Shown one piece after another: positions 32,001 to 44,959 of a DNA stretch of 64,000 nt (positions within the stretch are counted from its first letter, which is position 1; every line of letters begins with the position of its first letter). The stretch is from positions 62,001-126,000 of the forward strand of contig JAJHZJ010000800.1 in the NCBI GenBank assembly GCA_023548195.1. The letters are read 5' to 3'. The notes below the pieces were generated by a model. It saw only the letters and a list, made by a program, of their open reading frames with translations. It was not told where the DNA came from and ran no database searches. Origin of the DNA: Bettongia penicillata ogilbyi. Its lineage: Eukaryota > Chordata > Mammalia > Diprotodontia > Potoroidae. The position numbers and the translations under genes were made by a program.

Positions 32001-32264
32001 TAGCCAACATCCCGGGAAGTAGCCCCTGTTGGGTTGCAGCCTGGCAATTGCTTCTGCCAAAGCTATAGTCACAGTTATTGAAGACCGAGAAAAGGAAGTT
32101 CTTGTCCCTACAGTTCTTGACACTACTGAATAATCCAGCATCAGAAACTGATATGATTTTATTAACGGACAAAAGATTAAAGAAGAGGCATTAACATCTC
32201 CTTTGCCACTGTACCTTAAGGATCATTTTCCATTTGACTTGCAGCTAAAACCTCCATGTGTGTT

Positions 32265-32385
32265 GTCTACCCAATTAGAATGTGATCTCTGAGAGCAGGG
32301 ACTGTCTGGTTTCTCTATTTGTTTCCCTGGGGCTTAGAACAATGCTTTGCACATAGTATACATTCAATGCTTCAACAGACTGGAC
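32265..32385 (+). repeat. L2 LINE 3' end
   Basis: 'caattagaatgtgatctctg', 'agagcagggactgtctggtt' and 'gcacatagtatacattcaat'. Confidence 0.7.
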
Positions 32386-32589
32386 TGAGTGACTTCTGAG
32401 GTTCCTTCCAACTCACATTCCATGCTTTGATATCTCAGATACAGATTGGGCTGAATAATGACTGAGGTCTCTTCCAGCTCTGAAATTCTGTGATTTGATA
32501 ATCTCACAGCAGAGTCTTGAGGTCATATAATCCTGTTAACATCGGAAAGGTCCTTAGGAAAGAATCCTGGAGAAGTTGAATGATTGACT

Positions 32590-32760
32590 CAAAGTCACAG
32601 TTAGCATGAAGAGATGTTTTAGTTCCCATTCTGCCTCTACTTTGCTGTGTGACCTTGGAAAAGTCACTTTCCTTTCTGGGTCTCAATTTCATCATGTACC
32701 AAATGAAGGGATTGGATTAGAAAACCTCTAAGGTGCTTCCAAACTTTAATAGTCTTTGAG
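32590..32760 (+). repeat. MIR fragment
   Basis: 'tgtgaccttggaaaagtcac', 'tctgggtctcaatttcatca' and 'taaggtgcttccaaacttta'. Confidence 0.65.
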
Positions 32761-33275
32761 CATAGTTCTAGAATTGGGCCTAGATCTCAGTTTTCTGGAT
32801 TCCCAAAACAAGGTGTTCTCCATGTTGTCTCTCACGGGAGTGAATCAAATAGACTCCAGTAGAAGTTGACTGATTGAATGAGAGGACCCCAATGCATGAA
32901 TTCTCCTTGCATTCAATTGAGTTTACACTAATTCAGGACAACTCACTTCCTAGGAGGAATTCTGCCTGGACTGGATACTAGCCATCTGCTGACAAACAAG
33001 AGATCTCTTAAGGAACCAAAGCAAGATTCTTCACTCACACATAATTCCAGCCTATTGAGGTTAAAGCTGAGTTCCTCTAGTCTAAGGTCTAAGGTATGTT
33101 GTATTTGTTGTTGTCGTTGAGTCACGTACACCTTTTCATGACTCCATGGAACATAGCATGCCAATACTACCTAAAGCACGTTATGGATATGATTCAACAT
33201 CTATTCAAAACCATAGCTTATGAGCCCCCACCAGTGTGTTTCTTTTACTAGTCAAACCAGAGTAAACAGTTCAAA
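32761..33275. other. Unassigned stretch with a SINE-tail scrap
   Basis: A short 'gttgttgtcgttgagtcacg' at 33105-33165 is a reversed SINE tail. Nothing else recognised. Confidence 0.4.
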
Positions 33276-33278
33276 GTG

Positions 33279-33304
33279 CACACACACACACACACACACA
33301 CACA
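33279..33304. repeat. (CA)n microsatellite
   Basis: Thirteen CA units. Confidence 0.95.
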
Positions 33305-33418
33305 CCCCAAAATTTAATTGCATAGCAAAGCAAGATAAGTGACAAAAATGTTTCTCCACATATACACAGTATTACACTCTCCAAACAAGTTACCAGATCA
33401 CCAGTGGAAGAAACAACA

Positions 33419-33576
33419 TATGTGTGTGCGTAGTATGTGTGTATATATGTATATATACACACATACATACACATATGTACACATATATACATACAACATA
33501 TAAAAATACATGTCTATATGTGTATATAGAAATATATACACACACAAACATACATATATATGTATATATGTGTGTG

Positions 33577-33622
<46 letters not shown>

Positions 33623-33631
33623 TGTGTGTGT
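33419..33631. repeat. TATG/GT low-complexity array
   Basis: About 210 bp of alternating purine-pyrimidine DNA ending in a pure GT stretch (33589-33631). The ORFs of up to 102 codons through it are repeat translation. Confidence 0.95.
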
Positions 33632-34206
33632 AAGCAGGAGTATACTGGAGCCAGCTCAAATTTGCTGAAGAGAGCTTATTGTTCAATTTTCATTGTAAGT
33701 ATTTATACTTCAGAAATCTGCAAATGCTACAAAGCATGGCTTGATGTATTGTTTTGTTGTTTGCCTAGACTTAAGAAAGTGGTGAAGAAAATGTTAATAA
33801 TTCACATTAATCTTAAAAGTGTAACGTACATTCTGGAGTTTGTTTTTTCTTTCCAAAGAACCAGTTAAACATTTACTCAAATACCCCAATATGTAATATA
33901 TGTGACCAAGGAATATGCATAGCATATTACATGGGTAGGGAATGTATCATGTGGCCAGGGCAACTCACATTCAGCAACGTCCTCTGGTGATATCATTGAG
34001 CAAACTACTTTCTTTATTGAGCTGGGCTTCTTAGCTGCTCTGGCCTATCGGCTGCATCTCTGTTGGATATGTTTATTGTTAATGCTAATGCTGCTTTCTG
34101 TTGGTCTATCTTTGGATACAGTGTGGCTTGGAGGATAGAGGGGTCTGCCATTTCTTTACTTTGATAGACCAACAGGCCAAATTTAGCTCTTTGGGGATAT
34201 ATCCTG

Positions 34207-34208
<2 letters not shown>
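33632..34208. other. Unassigned stretch
   Basis: Single-copy DNA between two microsatellites, with no exon seen. Confidence 0.35.

Positions 34209-34247
<39 letters not shown>
34209..34247. repeat. (CA)n microsatellite
   Basis: About 19 uninterrupted CA units. Confidence 0.95.
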
Positions 34248-34249
<2 letters not shown>

Positions 34250-34251
<2 letters not shown>

Positions 34252-35590
34252 TTAATTGTATCCAGGAAACTTGAAGGCTAGAGAAGTCCTTAGGTGTTTT
34301 ATGTATGTCAGTGGAATGTATTCTTCTTTCCTGTGTTTCAGATTCTCTCCATATTACTCAATTGAGTTATGGTTAGAAAATTCTTTTTAATTCTTATCAA
34401 GCCCTTGATCTGGACAAACCACACTCTACCCCTCAGGGGCTCCATTTAGCAACACAAGGAAGGAGCTGGATAAATCTGTGGTGAAGAGATTTCTTAACCC
34501 TATCCCCCCTTAAATATGCCCCTTGAATTCCATGCAAATGAAAGGTGCTGGGCTCAGTGAAGAAGACTTAAAAAGACAGGTGATCTTTGTCCTATTTCTT
34601 ACCCATGGTCAAATCAATGGGCTCACTGGCATGAACTCCTGAAGCCCTGAAGTATAAGCACATCATCAAGTGCCTGTTTTTAATGCTGTTGTACCAGCCC
34701 ATAAATAGAAGTATGTCCTTATCAGACTTCCAATGATGTGCCCTTTCTCTTTCTTCTCTAGGACACATTTCCAGCACATGCATTGCTGTTGTCTGTCTCT
34801 TGAATATTCATGTGCATACTTATTATTCACCTCCTGAGTAGAAATTCTTTTCTTTCTGCTCCAGTGCCTTGCACACTATCCCCAAATCCTTTTTCTTAAC
34901 CCTTATTTTTTTAGCAGGGACACAAGGAGATTTAGGTGATTGAATGATCAACAGATGGAATATATTCCTAGGATTTTTGTTTATTTTTGCTCACATCCGC
35001 TTCCCCTTTTTCCTATTATCTTGAAAAGGAAGAGAGAAAGAGAAGGTGGGGAAGAGGGAAGAGGAAAACCAGAAGGAGTGAGATGGTGGAAGGATAATGC
35101 AAACAACCTCCTACTCCTCTCCCCAGCCTGAAGTAGAATCCTAGAGCAAAACAATATGGCAGAGGGTGAAGGTTGTTCTTTTTTGTCAAGAGAAGTAGGG
35201 AAGGGAGAAAAGGTGGGTGTCTTAAGAACTCAGGGAAACATCTGTTCTGGCAAAAAGCCTGGGCCCCATGTGATAGTCTGAGAAATGGCATGAGGCCCAG
35301 ACAAATCTCCATCTTTGGAAATGAGAGGGCCTCTTGAAGAGGGGAGTGAGGCATCATCCACAAGGCTTGGTCATACCATGAAACTCCCTCCTTCCCCTTT
35401 AGGAAACTGGAGCCCTGCCCAGGTGAAAAGCTACCTTCCAGTCACCTAGAGGTTATTGGATCAAGTCCAATACCAAGCTGTCCTTGCTGCTAATAGAAAC
35501 AGAGACCAAATCCTGGCTCTTTCTCTTACCATTTACAGAAGCAAAACTTTTGGAGCCTTTGACAGGGAAGGAGATCACAAGCCTCAACTA
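34250..35590. other. Largely repeat-free stretch
   Basis: About 1.3 kb without recognised repeats apart from purine-rich 35020-35075. A 115-codon minus-strand ORF (35016-35363) has no domain signature and is not called. Candidate for a conservation test. Confidence 0.4.
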
Positions 35591-35735
35591 TCCTCCAGCT
35601 CAGTAGTAGTAACTTGGAACAGGTAACTTTTCTCTGCTTGTTTCCCCTCTGTGAAATGGGGATAATTCATCTTGCCTCTCACTCTGCTCAAAAGAATGCT
35701 TAGAAAAAAATTTTTTTCAGGGTTGTTGTGAGGAT
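35591..35735 (+). repeat. MIR, interrupted at its 3' side
   Basis: 'tttcccctctgtgaaatggg' and 'agggttgttgtgaggataac' end directly at the HAL1-like element. Confidence 0.65.
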
Positions 35736-38388
35736 AACATTTATTTTTAAAAATTAATTATTTTTAGTTTTCAACATTCAATTCCACAAGATTTTGAGTT
35801 CCAAATTTTCTCCCCATCTCTTCCCTCTTCCCACCCTAAGACAACATGTATTCTGATTACCCCTTTCTCCAATCTGCCCTCCCTTCTATCACACTCCTCC
35901 CTTCTCTTATCCCCTTCCCCTCTTTTTTCTTGGAGGGCAAAATAGATTTCTATACCCCTTGTCTGTATGTATTATTTCCCAGTAGAATGTAAAATCATTT
36001 TTTGACAATCATTTTTAAAACTTTGAGTTCCAGCTCCTCTCTCTTCCTCCCTCCCCACTCATCCTCATTGAGAAGGCAAGCAATTCAATATAGGTTATAC
36101 ATGTATAGTTATGCAAAACACTTCCATAACAGTCATGTTGTGAAAGACTAACTACATTTTCCTCCATCCTATCCTGCCTTCCATTTATTCTATTCTTTCT
36201 TTTGACCCTGTCCTTCCACAAAAGTGTTAACTTCTAATTACCCCTCCTCCCATTTTCCCTCCCTTCTATCATCCACCACCCCAGACTTATCCCCTTCCCT
36301 CCTACTTTCTTATAGTGTAAGATACATTTTCATACCCAGTTGAGTGTACATATTTCCTCCTTAAGCCAAATCTGATAAGAGCAAAGTTCACTCTTTCCCT
36401 CTCACCTCCCCCCTCTTCTCCTCCATTGAAAAAGCTTTTTCTTGCCTCTTTTATGTGAGAGATAATTTACCCCATCTTATTTCTCCCTTTCTCCTTCTCC
36501 CAGCATGTTCCTCTCTCACTTCTTAATTTTATTTTTTAAATATGATCCCTTCCTATTCAACTCACCCTTATGTCTCTGTCTATATGTGTATAATCCCTCC
36601 AACTACCCTAATACTGAGAAAAGGCTCAAGAATTACAAATATTATCTTTCCAGGTAGGAAGGCAAACAGTTCAACTTTAGTAAGTCCTTTATGATATCTC
36701 TTTCCTGTTTACCTTTTCATGCTTCTCTTGATTCTTGTACTTAAAAGTCAAGTTTTCTATTCAGCTCTGATATTTACATCAAGAATGCTTGAATGTTTGC
36801 TATTCATTGAATGACCTTTTTCCCCCTGAAGTATTATATTCACTTTTGCTGGGTTGGTGATTCTTAGTTTTAATTCTAACTCCTGTGACCTCTGGAATAT
36901 CATATTCCAAGCCCTCCAATCCCTTAATGTAGAAGCTGCTAGATTTTGTGTTATCCTGATTGTGTTTCCACAATACTTAAATTGTTTTTTTCTGGATGCT
37001 TGCAATATTTTTTCCTTGACCTGGGAGCTCTGGAATTTGGCTACAATATTCCTGTGAGTTTTCCTTTTGGGATTTCTTTCAGGAGGAAATTGCTAAATTC
37101 TTTCAAAATCTATTTTACCCTCTGGTTCTAGACTATCAGGGCAATTTTTCTTGATAATTTCATAAAAGATGATATCCAGGCTCTTTTTTTGATTATGTCT
37201 TTCAGGTAGTCCAATAATTTTTAAATGATCTCTCCTGGATCTATTTTCCAGGTCAGTTGTTTTTCCAATGAGATATTTCACATTGTCTGCTACTTTTTAA
37301 AATTCTTTTGTTTTTGTTTTATAATTTCTTGATTTTTCATAAAGTCATTAGCTTCCATCTGCTCCATTCTAATTTTTAAGGAATTATTTTCTTCAGTGAG
37401 CTTTTGGACCTACTTTTCCATTAGACCAATTCTCCTTTTTAAGGCTTTCTTCTCCTCATTGGCTTTTTGGATCTCTTTAACCATTTGGGTTAGTCTATTT
37501 TTTAAGGTGTTATTTTCTTCAGTATTTTTTTGTGTCCCCTTTAGGAAGCAGTTGAGTCAGTTTTCATGATTTTCTTGCATCATTCCTCATTTCCCTTCCC
37601 AATTGTTCTTCTACTTCTTTTATATAATTTTCAAAATCCTTTTTGAGCTCTTCTGTGGCCTAAGATCAATTCATATTTTTCTTGGAGCCTTGGATGTAGG
37701 AGTTTTGACTTTGTAGCATGGTTGTATGTTTTGATCTTCCTTGTCACCAAAGTAAGATTCTATAGTATGATTTTTTCCCCTTGGTTTTGCTCATTTCCCC
37801 CAGCCAATTACTTGACTTTTGAGCTATTTATCGAGGTAGTTCCCTGCTTCCAGTGGGAGTGGGAGTGTTTACTGTCATCTGCTAGATCCCTCACACACAC
37901 AAAATCTGTGGGACTAGAGCTCCAGAAACAACCACTGCTGTTGCCCCTGCTGCTGCTGAAGCTGCCACAGGCTCCTTCACCCCTCCACCACCCTATGGGT
38001 GGGGCCAGGGTGGATCACTCTACTCTTTCACACAGGTCCAACAGTTTTTTTCCACTGACCTTCCAATTTGTCCTTGGTGTTTTGGGGTCATGAAGTCTGA
38101 AAACCACCACAGCTGCCAGTGATTCAGTGCCCCACCAAGGCCTGATCAGGTCCCATCTATGCTGGGCATGGTCCCCCCTGGACTATGTTCTGCTCCCAGT
38201 CCAGCATGATAGACGCTTTCTGTCGACCTTTCAGGATGTCTTGTGCTGGAGATTTGCTTTACTCCATCATTTTGTGGGTTTTGCTACTCCAGAATTTGTT
38301 TAGAGTCATTTTTTATAGGTATTTGGCTGGGTTTGGGGGAAGAGCTCTATCAAGTCCTTGCTTTTACTCTGCCATCTTGGCTCCATCA
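35736..38388 (-). mobile_element. HAL1-like copy D, older subfamily
   Basis: Minus-strand element of about 2.65 kb running from a 5' end 'ggagccaagatggcagagta' (38386-38367), through a 5' UTR like that of copy B, a broken ORF1 and a polypyrimidine-rich 3' UTR (in plus reading), to the 3' end at 35736. No ORF2 lies between ORF1 and the tail, so it has the HAL1 layout. More diverged than A, C, E and F. No convincing target duplication was found. Confidence 0.8.
36731..37794 (-). pseudogene. HAL1-like ORF1 pseudogene (copy D)
   Basis: Relic with a coiled-coil region, RRM entry (ENRSRRDHLKIIGLPERH), and the C-terminal domain motif ITQNLAASTLRDWRAWNMIF followed by LRITNPAKVNIIL. Multiple stops and frameshifts have accumulated, for example a stop after FERI near 37095. 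Confidence 0.85.
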
Positions 38389-39022
38389 CCTTAGAAAATT
38401 GTTCTTACTTAGAAACAACCCTCCTTCACCTCACTTGCCACTCCACTACTCCACTACACACCATCATTATAAAATGCTAAAGATTCTTAGTGGTTTCAAA
38501 GTATTATTAAATAATTAATAGAAAAACAGTTATCTTAATGAACTGCAGATATGCTGTCAATTGCAAAAGTGTTTTATGATGACTACTATGGATTTGTAGC
38601 AGGGGTGATTCCCATGGAACATGAATGCTGGTCCCATGGGAATGATGATATATATTCGCTTATGAATGAATGACTTCATGTTGCAGAGATAACATAACAA
38701 CTCTTAATTGGTCTCCATGTGTCCCTTGGAGTTCTATAAAAAGGAGGTTTGGCCATTGAGTGTCAGGGGAAACTGACTTTAATGGAAGAACACTCTTTCT
38801 CAGGAGAGAGAGATAGAGAGATAATTAGGAAGTGAATTGAGTAGTGAGCTTGCCGCTCCTCAAGATGTATTGATCCCAGTCAGGGATCCACCAATCAGCC
38901 AGCAGGTTTCACAGTGGAATAAGCTATAATTGCCAGTTCTCCTTTGGACTTTCAGCAGAAGCCCTGGGTCATAGGCCAGAATATTCACTGATCTTCTGGG
39001 CAGAATATCTGGACTCATAGGT
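38389..39022. other. Unassigned stretch with a TATA-like box
   Basis: Includes 'ttctataaaaaggagg' at 38733-38748, a good TATA-box match about 30 bp upstream of 'ggccattgagtgtcag'. Layout is compatible with a solo LTR or a promoter, but terminal TG/CA and a target duplication could not be fixed. Confidence 0.3.
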
Positions 39023-39390
39023 TGCATTTCATAATGTCTTCTGTCTCTTATTTGGTCATAAATTCTTCCTTTCTCCATAAATCTGACAGGTAAACTATTT
39101 CTTGTTTTCCTAATTTGCTTATGGTTTCACCCTTTGACGTTATCTTGATTTATGGTATAAGATGTTGGACTATGCCTAGTTTCTGCCATACAGTTTTCCA
39201 GTTTTCCCAGCAGTTTTTGTCAAATATTGAGTTCTTATCCCAGAAGTTGGAGTCTTTGGGTTTATCAAACTGTAGATTACTATAGTCATTGATTACTGTG
39301 TGTTGTGTACCTAACCCATTCCACTTATCCACAACTCTATTTCTTAGCCAGTACCAAGTAGTTTTGATGATTGCTGCTTCATAATCTCCT
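39023..39390 (-). repeat. L1 ORF2 fragment
   Basis: Plus-strand text 'ctcttatttggtcataaatt', 'tccataaatctgacaggtaa' and 'ccattccacttatccacaac' matches the reversed ORF2 region of the L1 copies at 41600 and 50500. Minus-strand residues such as FDKPKDSNFWDKNSIFDK and CWENWKTVWQKLGIVQHLIP correspond to the C-terminal part of L1 ORF2p. Confidence 0.85.
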
Positions 39391-40034
39391 GTGACTTCTT
39401 ACTATCGCTTACTTTCCTCATCCAAAAAAATGATGGGGTTTGGACTAGGTGACCTTACATGATTGCAAGATTAAGTAATAAGAATATCCAAAATATTATA
39501 AATCCTAATAGGCTAAGAAAAGATAATGGACAATATTCCAGAATATCTTATAGAAAAAAATTCAATTTTCAGTAAGGTAGGAAATCTCCCTTTAAAGCGG
39601 AGACACTCCCACCATTCCATGACCAAAGAGTTTATTATACCACAATTACCACTATCCAATTACACCATGGGGAGGAGCAGGAGTTGATCTGTAGTGCATG
39701 TAAGGAATGTATTACACACTCCTTTCTTGTCTGATTCAAATGAATTCTTCAGAGAGAATGCATTATCAATTGCAGTCTTAACATGTGAAGGACAAGTCCT
39801 GTGATCTGATGCCAGAACTAGAGGCCATGGCTGAAAGAAATAGGTAATTACTTGCTGAAATGAATTGGAGTCCAGAGCAGTGACATTTAGAAATCATGCT
39901 TTATATAAAGTAATGCAGAATGAAGAAATCAGAGGCAACAATATGATCCAGAAAGATAATATCACTTAGAAAGACTCAAATACTGATGGAATATAAAAAA
40001 GTCTTAGTCCTGAGAAGGAATTACAGCATCTTTT
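39391..40034. other. Unassigned stretch
   Basis: AT-rich single-copy or unknown old repeat. No gene. Confidence 0.35.
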
Positions 40035-41962
40035 TTTTTCTTTAGTTAATCAAGGGATGGCACCTTCATTTATTTATTCATTTATTTTCCTTATTTGGTA
40101 TACATATTTTTAAATATTTAATTAATTTGTTTTCTGTTTTCAACAATCATTTCTATAAGTTTTAAATTTTCTCCCCCTCCCTCCCTGAGATGGCATCCAA
40201 TCTTATATGGGTTCTAACACATACATTCTTATTAAACACATTTTCACATTGGTCATGTTGCATAGACAAATGAAAACAAATGGGAGAAACCATGAGAAAA
40301 ACCCAAACAAAGCAAAAACATAACACAAGAAAAAATACTCTGCTTCATTCTGTGTTCCAGTTTCATAATTCTTTCTCTGAATGTGGATGGCATTTTGCCT
40401 CAAGAGTCCTTTGGGAATATTTTAGGCCCTTGCATTACTGTGAATTGCTAAGTCTGTCAGAAACAGTCCTCATATGCTGTGGCTCTTACTGAGTATAATG
40501 TTCTCCTGGTTCTGTACATTTTACTCAGCATCAGTTCATATAAGTCTTTCCAGGTTTTTCTGAAGTCCAACTGTTCATCATTTCTTACAGCACAATAATA
40601 TTCCATTACATTCATATACCAAAACTCATTCAGTCATACCCCAATTGATGGGCTTTCTCTTGATTTCCAGTTTTTGGCTACCACAAAGAAAGCTGCTATA
40701 AATATTTTTATACATGTGGGACCTTTCCCATTTTTATGGTCTCTTTGAGATACAGTCCTAGAAGTGATATTGCTGGGCCAAAGGGTATGCACATTTTTGT
40801 AGCCCTTTGGACATAGTTCCAAATTGCTCTCTAAAATGGTTGGATCAGCTCACAGCTCCACCAACAATGAATTAGTGTTCCAACTCTCCCACATCTTCTC
40901 CAACATTTATCATCTTTCTGTTTTGTCATATTAGCCAAGGTGTGATGTGGTACCTCAGAGTTGCTTTGATTTGCATCTCTCTACCCAATAGTGATTTAGA
41001 GCATTTTTTCATATGACTATAAATAGCTTTAATTTCTTCCTCTGAAAACTGCCTGTTCATATCCTTTGACCATTTATCAATTGGGGAATGACTTATATTC
41101 TTGTACATTTGACTCAGTTCTCTATCTATTTTAGAAATGAGGCCTTTATCACAGACACTAGTTGTAAAAAGTTTTCTGTTCCCTCCTAATCTTGGTTGCA
41201 CTGGCTTTATTCGTGCATAAACTTTTCAATTTATTGTAGTCAAAATTATGGGGCAGTTAGGTGGTATAGTGGATAGAGCACCAGTGCAGGAGTCAGGAGG
41301 ACCTGAGTTCAAATCTCACCTCAGACACTTGACACTCACTAGCTGTGTGACCTTGGGCAAGTCACTTAACCCCAATTGCCTCAATCTGGGTCATCTCCAG
41401 TCATGCTGATGAATATCTGGTCACTGGATTCAGATGACTCTGGAGGAGAAGTGAGGCTGGTGACCTGCACAGCCCTCCTTCACTCAAAACAAAGTCAAGT
41501 ACAAGTCGTGTCATTATTTCTCTGATGGCATGGTCTTCTTTGGCAATGAAGGATGAACACACACACACACACACACACAGTCAAAATTATCCATTTTGAA
41601 TTTCATAATGCTCTCTATCTCTTGTTTGGTCATAAATTTCTCCATTCTCCATAGAGCTAACAAACATACTATCTGTAATTTGTTTATATATCAGCCTTCA
41701 TATCTAGATCGTGTACTCATTTGGACTTTATTCTTGTGTATGGACCAGGTATTGGTATATACCCAGTTTCCACCACACTATTATCCAGTTTTCACAGCAG
41801 TTTTTGTCAAACTGTGAATTTTTATCCAGAAGCTGGAGTCCCTTGGGTTTATCAAACAGTTGACTGCTATAATCATTGACCACTGTGTCTTGTGTACCTA
41901 ACCTATTCCACTGACCTACCCCTCTATTTCTTAGTCAGTACCAAGTGATTTTGATGATTGTA
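40035..41962 (-). mobile_element. 5'-truncated L1, split by a SINE
   Basis: Reversed L1 3' end of about 1.6 kb without the SINE. 3' UTR at 40035-40500, then the C-terminal part of ORF2 (for example 'SHSPIDKWSKDMNRQFSEEE' at 40926-41201 and WYWLRNR-type codons near 41940). It ends abruptly at 41962, the normal 5' truncation. A short 'tacagca' may be the target duplication. Confidence 0.85.
41250..41578 (+). repeat. Long tRNA-derived SINE with target duplication
   Basis: Complete long form: head 'ggggcagttaggtggtatag', B-box region 'gagttcaaatct', middle 'gtgaccttgggcaagtcact', distinctive 3' half ('cagatgactctggaggagaa', 'ttctttggcaatgaaggatg') and a (CA)11 tail. The 12-bp duplication 'agtcaaaattat' is at 41238-41249 and 41579-41590. 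It inserted into the L1 after that L1 had landed. Confidence 0.92.
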
Positions 41963-42044
41963 CAGCACCCTCTTTTCAGAAGAGTGATGGTAACTAAGGA
42001 TGTGCTAAGTATATACACACTGTCAGATGGGTTGTTTAAATGTG

Positions 42045-42290
42045 CATTTAGGTGGCATAGTGCATAGGCAGGTCCAACTGGAACTGGAATCTGTTCTTTT
42101 CCAGATTCAGACACTAGTTGTGTGATTCTGGGTAACTCATGTAACTTCTGTCTGCCTCAGTTTCCTAATTTGTATAATGAAGATAATAAAGCCACCTGCC
42201 TCCCAGGATTGTTGTTGGAATTAAATGAAATTAATAAGGCACTTTCTAAATCTTTAAGTACCATATAACTACTAGCTATTATTATCATCA
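42045..42290 (+). repeat. MIR-type SINE
   Basis: 'taggtggcatagtgcatagg', 'ctgcctcagtttcctaattt' and 'ctcccaggattgttgttgga'. Confidence 0.75.
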
Positions 42291-43249
42291 TTATTATTCT
42301 TTATAACAAGGGTAATTAGTTAACCCGGGTCACAGGAACTCTAGGCAAGGATAGCAACAATATATTTAGATAAATGTGATGGGGAATGTCCCATTCTGTG
42401 TCTCCAAGGAAGATTGCATTTTTCATCTTTGGGTCAACAAGATGGAGGGCCATAGTTAGGTTCTCACTCTTCCACTTTCCAGTCTTAAAGAGGGGCATTG
42501 GGTTAGAATTATAACTACCTACTGAAAATTTGATATTTGCATACTAGAAATATAATGCTTTCTCAGGGACTCAGGATAAAGGTAAGGATAGCAACTTACT
42601 CTGGGTTGGCTAAGTTTCCTCCCATCAAATGCTTATTAAACAAAAATCAATCACAAATCACAAACAATTATCAAAGTAAGTACTATATTAAAAACAGAAA
42701 TCAGGAACTTATATAGAATAACTTAGAATATTAATAATATTAGAATATTATATGGAATTATCTTAGAATATGCAAGACTCAGGGTAGCTTTGAGACTCAT
42801 GGCGAAATCTCAGCTCAAGGAGAGAACAATCTAATAATGGATTGCTATTCTTAGCATTCCCTGGGGACGCAGGTGCTGAGAGCAAAGGAACATATCAGCA
42901 GGCCAGATTTCCCTATACATTTGTAGCTCCGAGAATGTCTCCCATCTGCCATTCAAAGTTCATGCCTTGTCTCTTGCCTTCAGTCATTGTTGACTTATCA
43001 CTCCTCTGGAAGTCTTTCCAACAATACAAAGTCATGCCTCCCTATAATATGAAGCATCACAGGTCTCACAAGCCTCAGCCAGTTAGGAATCACATATCCC
43101 TCCATGACCACAGTGTCATAGGGTTGTCTTCCAGAGAATCTCCTCAAGGTGACCCCCCTGGGGTTGGGGGGGTATTAGCCAAGGAAGAGTTAAATGACTG
43201 AAGGGGGGAATTAAAAGAAAATTAATTGGTGTTAAAACAAATGGCAAAA
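42291..43249. other. Unassigned stretch
   Basis: A 119-codon plus-strand ORF (42842-43201) lies here. No domain, signal or splice context supports it. Could be an old LTR or a unique region. Confidence 0.35.
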
Positions 43250-44415
43250 ATAACTCTTTTTTTAAAAATTTAATTATTCGGTTATATTTTAAGTTTCAAA
43301 CTGTCTCTCACTCTCCATCCTGCACTAGGGAAGGACACCATTTCACACACCCACACATACAAATATATGAATGAAAACTATACTATGCACACTTCTGTTT
43401 ATTAGTTCTTTCTCTGGAGGTGACTAGCATCTTCCTTCATAGAACCTTTAGAGTTGATTTGAGTATTTATAATATTCAGAATAACTTACAGTTACTTTCA
43501 GAATAACTAACAGTTATTTTTCAAACAATATGCTGTTATTATATACAACAATCTCTTGGCTGTGCTCATTCCACTCTTCACTATCTCATGCAAGTCTTTC
43601 CATGTTTTTCTAAAAATCAACCTGTGCATCATTTCATAAAGCACAGTAGTATTCTCTCGCAATCATGTGCTACAACTTGTTTATCCATTCCGCAATTGAT
43701 GGGCATTCCCTCAATTTCCAGTTCTTTGTTGCCACAAAGAAAGCTGATATAAATATTTTAGAACACATACTTCTTTTCCTTTTTCCCTTGGGAAACAGAA
43801 CTAATAGTGGCATTGCTGGGTTAAAAAATGGTTTTTGGATGTTTTTTTTAAACTTAATTTATAGTACAGTTTTATAACTCTTTGGGCATAATTACAGATT
43901 CCTCTCCAAAATGGATGAATCAGTTCACAGTTCCACCAACAGTGTATGTACCCAATTTTTCCATATTCCCTTCAACATTTGTTATTTTCCCCTTCTATCA
44001 TTTTAATCAATCTGATAGATGTGAGATGATATCTCAAAGTTGTTTTAATTTGCATTTCTCCAATTAATAATGATTTAGAACATTTTATGTGCCTACATAT
44101 AGCTTTGATCTTTTCATTGAAAAACTGCCTATGCATATCCTTTGACCATTTATCATTTGGGGAATGAATAATACTCTTATAAATTTGACAAAGTTCTCTA
44201 AATATTTGAGATATGAGACCTTTAGCTGACAAATGGATTATAAATTTTTTAAACAAGTTTCTGCTTTCCTTGTAAACATGGCTACATTGGATTTATTTAT
44301 ATAAAACTTTTTTATTTACTCTAATGAAAATTATTCATTTTACATCTCACAGTACTCTCTTGTTTATTCGTAAATTATTTACTAATCTATAAGTCTTCTA
44401 GGCAATATGTTCCAA
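43250..44415 (-). repeat. Old 5'-truncated L1 3' region
   Basis: Reversed L1. Includes the ORF2 C-terminal frame at 43972-44256 with SPNDKWSKDMHRQFFNEKIK and EMQIKTTLRYHLTSIRLIKM, matching the C-terminal ORF2p block (human: 'REMQIKTTMRYHLTPVRM'). Confidence 0.85.
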
Positions 44416-44449
44416 TAATGATGCTTTTTAAGCTTTAAAAACAATGTGT

Positions 44450-44700
44450 AATATTTATAATTTTTTCTTGAAATGGAGATTTACTGTTTTTATATATGTA
44501 TATACATACATGCATATATATACATAAATATATATCTCCCCAATTACATGCTAAAACAAATTTAACCTTCTTTGAAGTTTTGAATTTCAAATTCTATACT
44601 TCTCTCCTCTCCCCTTCCTCCTCCCTGAGATGGTAAGCAATCAGATAAAGGTTATAGATGTGTAATCATGTAAAACAACATAATAACACTTTTAAAAAGA
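44450..44700 (-). repeat. L1 3'-UTR piece
   Basis: 'gaagttttgaatttcaaatt' and 'tgagatggtaagcaatcaga' resemble the reversed L1/HAL1 tail blocks. A TATG run lies at 44490-44540. Confidence 0.55.
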
Positions 44701-44959
44701 AAAAAATCCTACTCCAAGTCTACATTTATTGACTTAGATAGTCAAGATTAAGTCATAAAAATGAATTTCTAAAATAGCTTCCTTGACCATCATACAATTC
44801 ATCAAGTATTTACTGAATATCTAACATTGTACTAGTCAAGGTGAAAGATTCAAAAGCAGTATAAGACATGCTTGTATCCTGGAGGATGTTACAATCAGTA
44901 AGGAAGTTTTCAGGTAGAGGCTGGAGTGCCAACTTTCAGGGATATGCATAGATGTACAG

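Noticed and set aside
33390..33868. ORFs of 98-102 codons rich in Tyr/Ile/Cys/Val
   Set aside because: Produced by the TATG/GT array. Low-complexity translation.
42842..43201. 119-codon plus-strand ORF
   Set aside because: No domain, signal peptide, splice context or internal similarity. Left as unassigned DNA.
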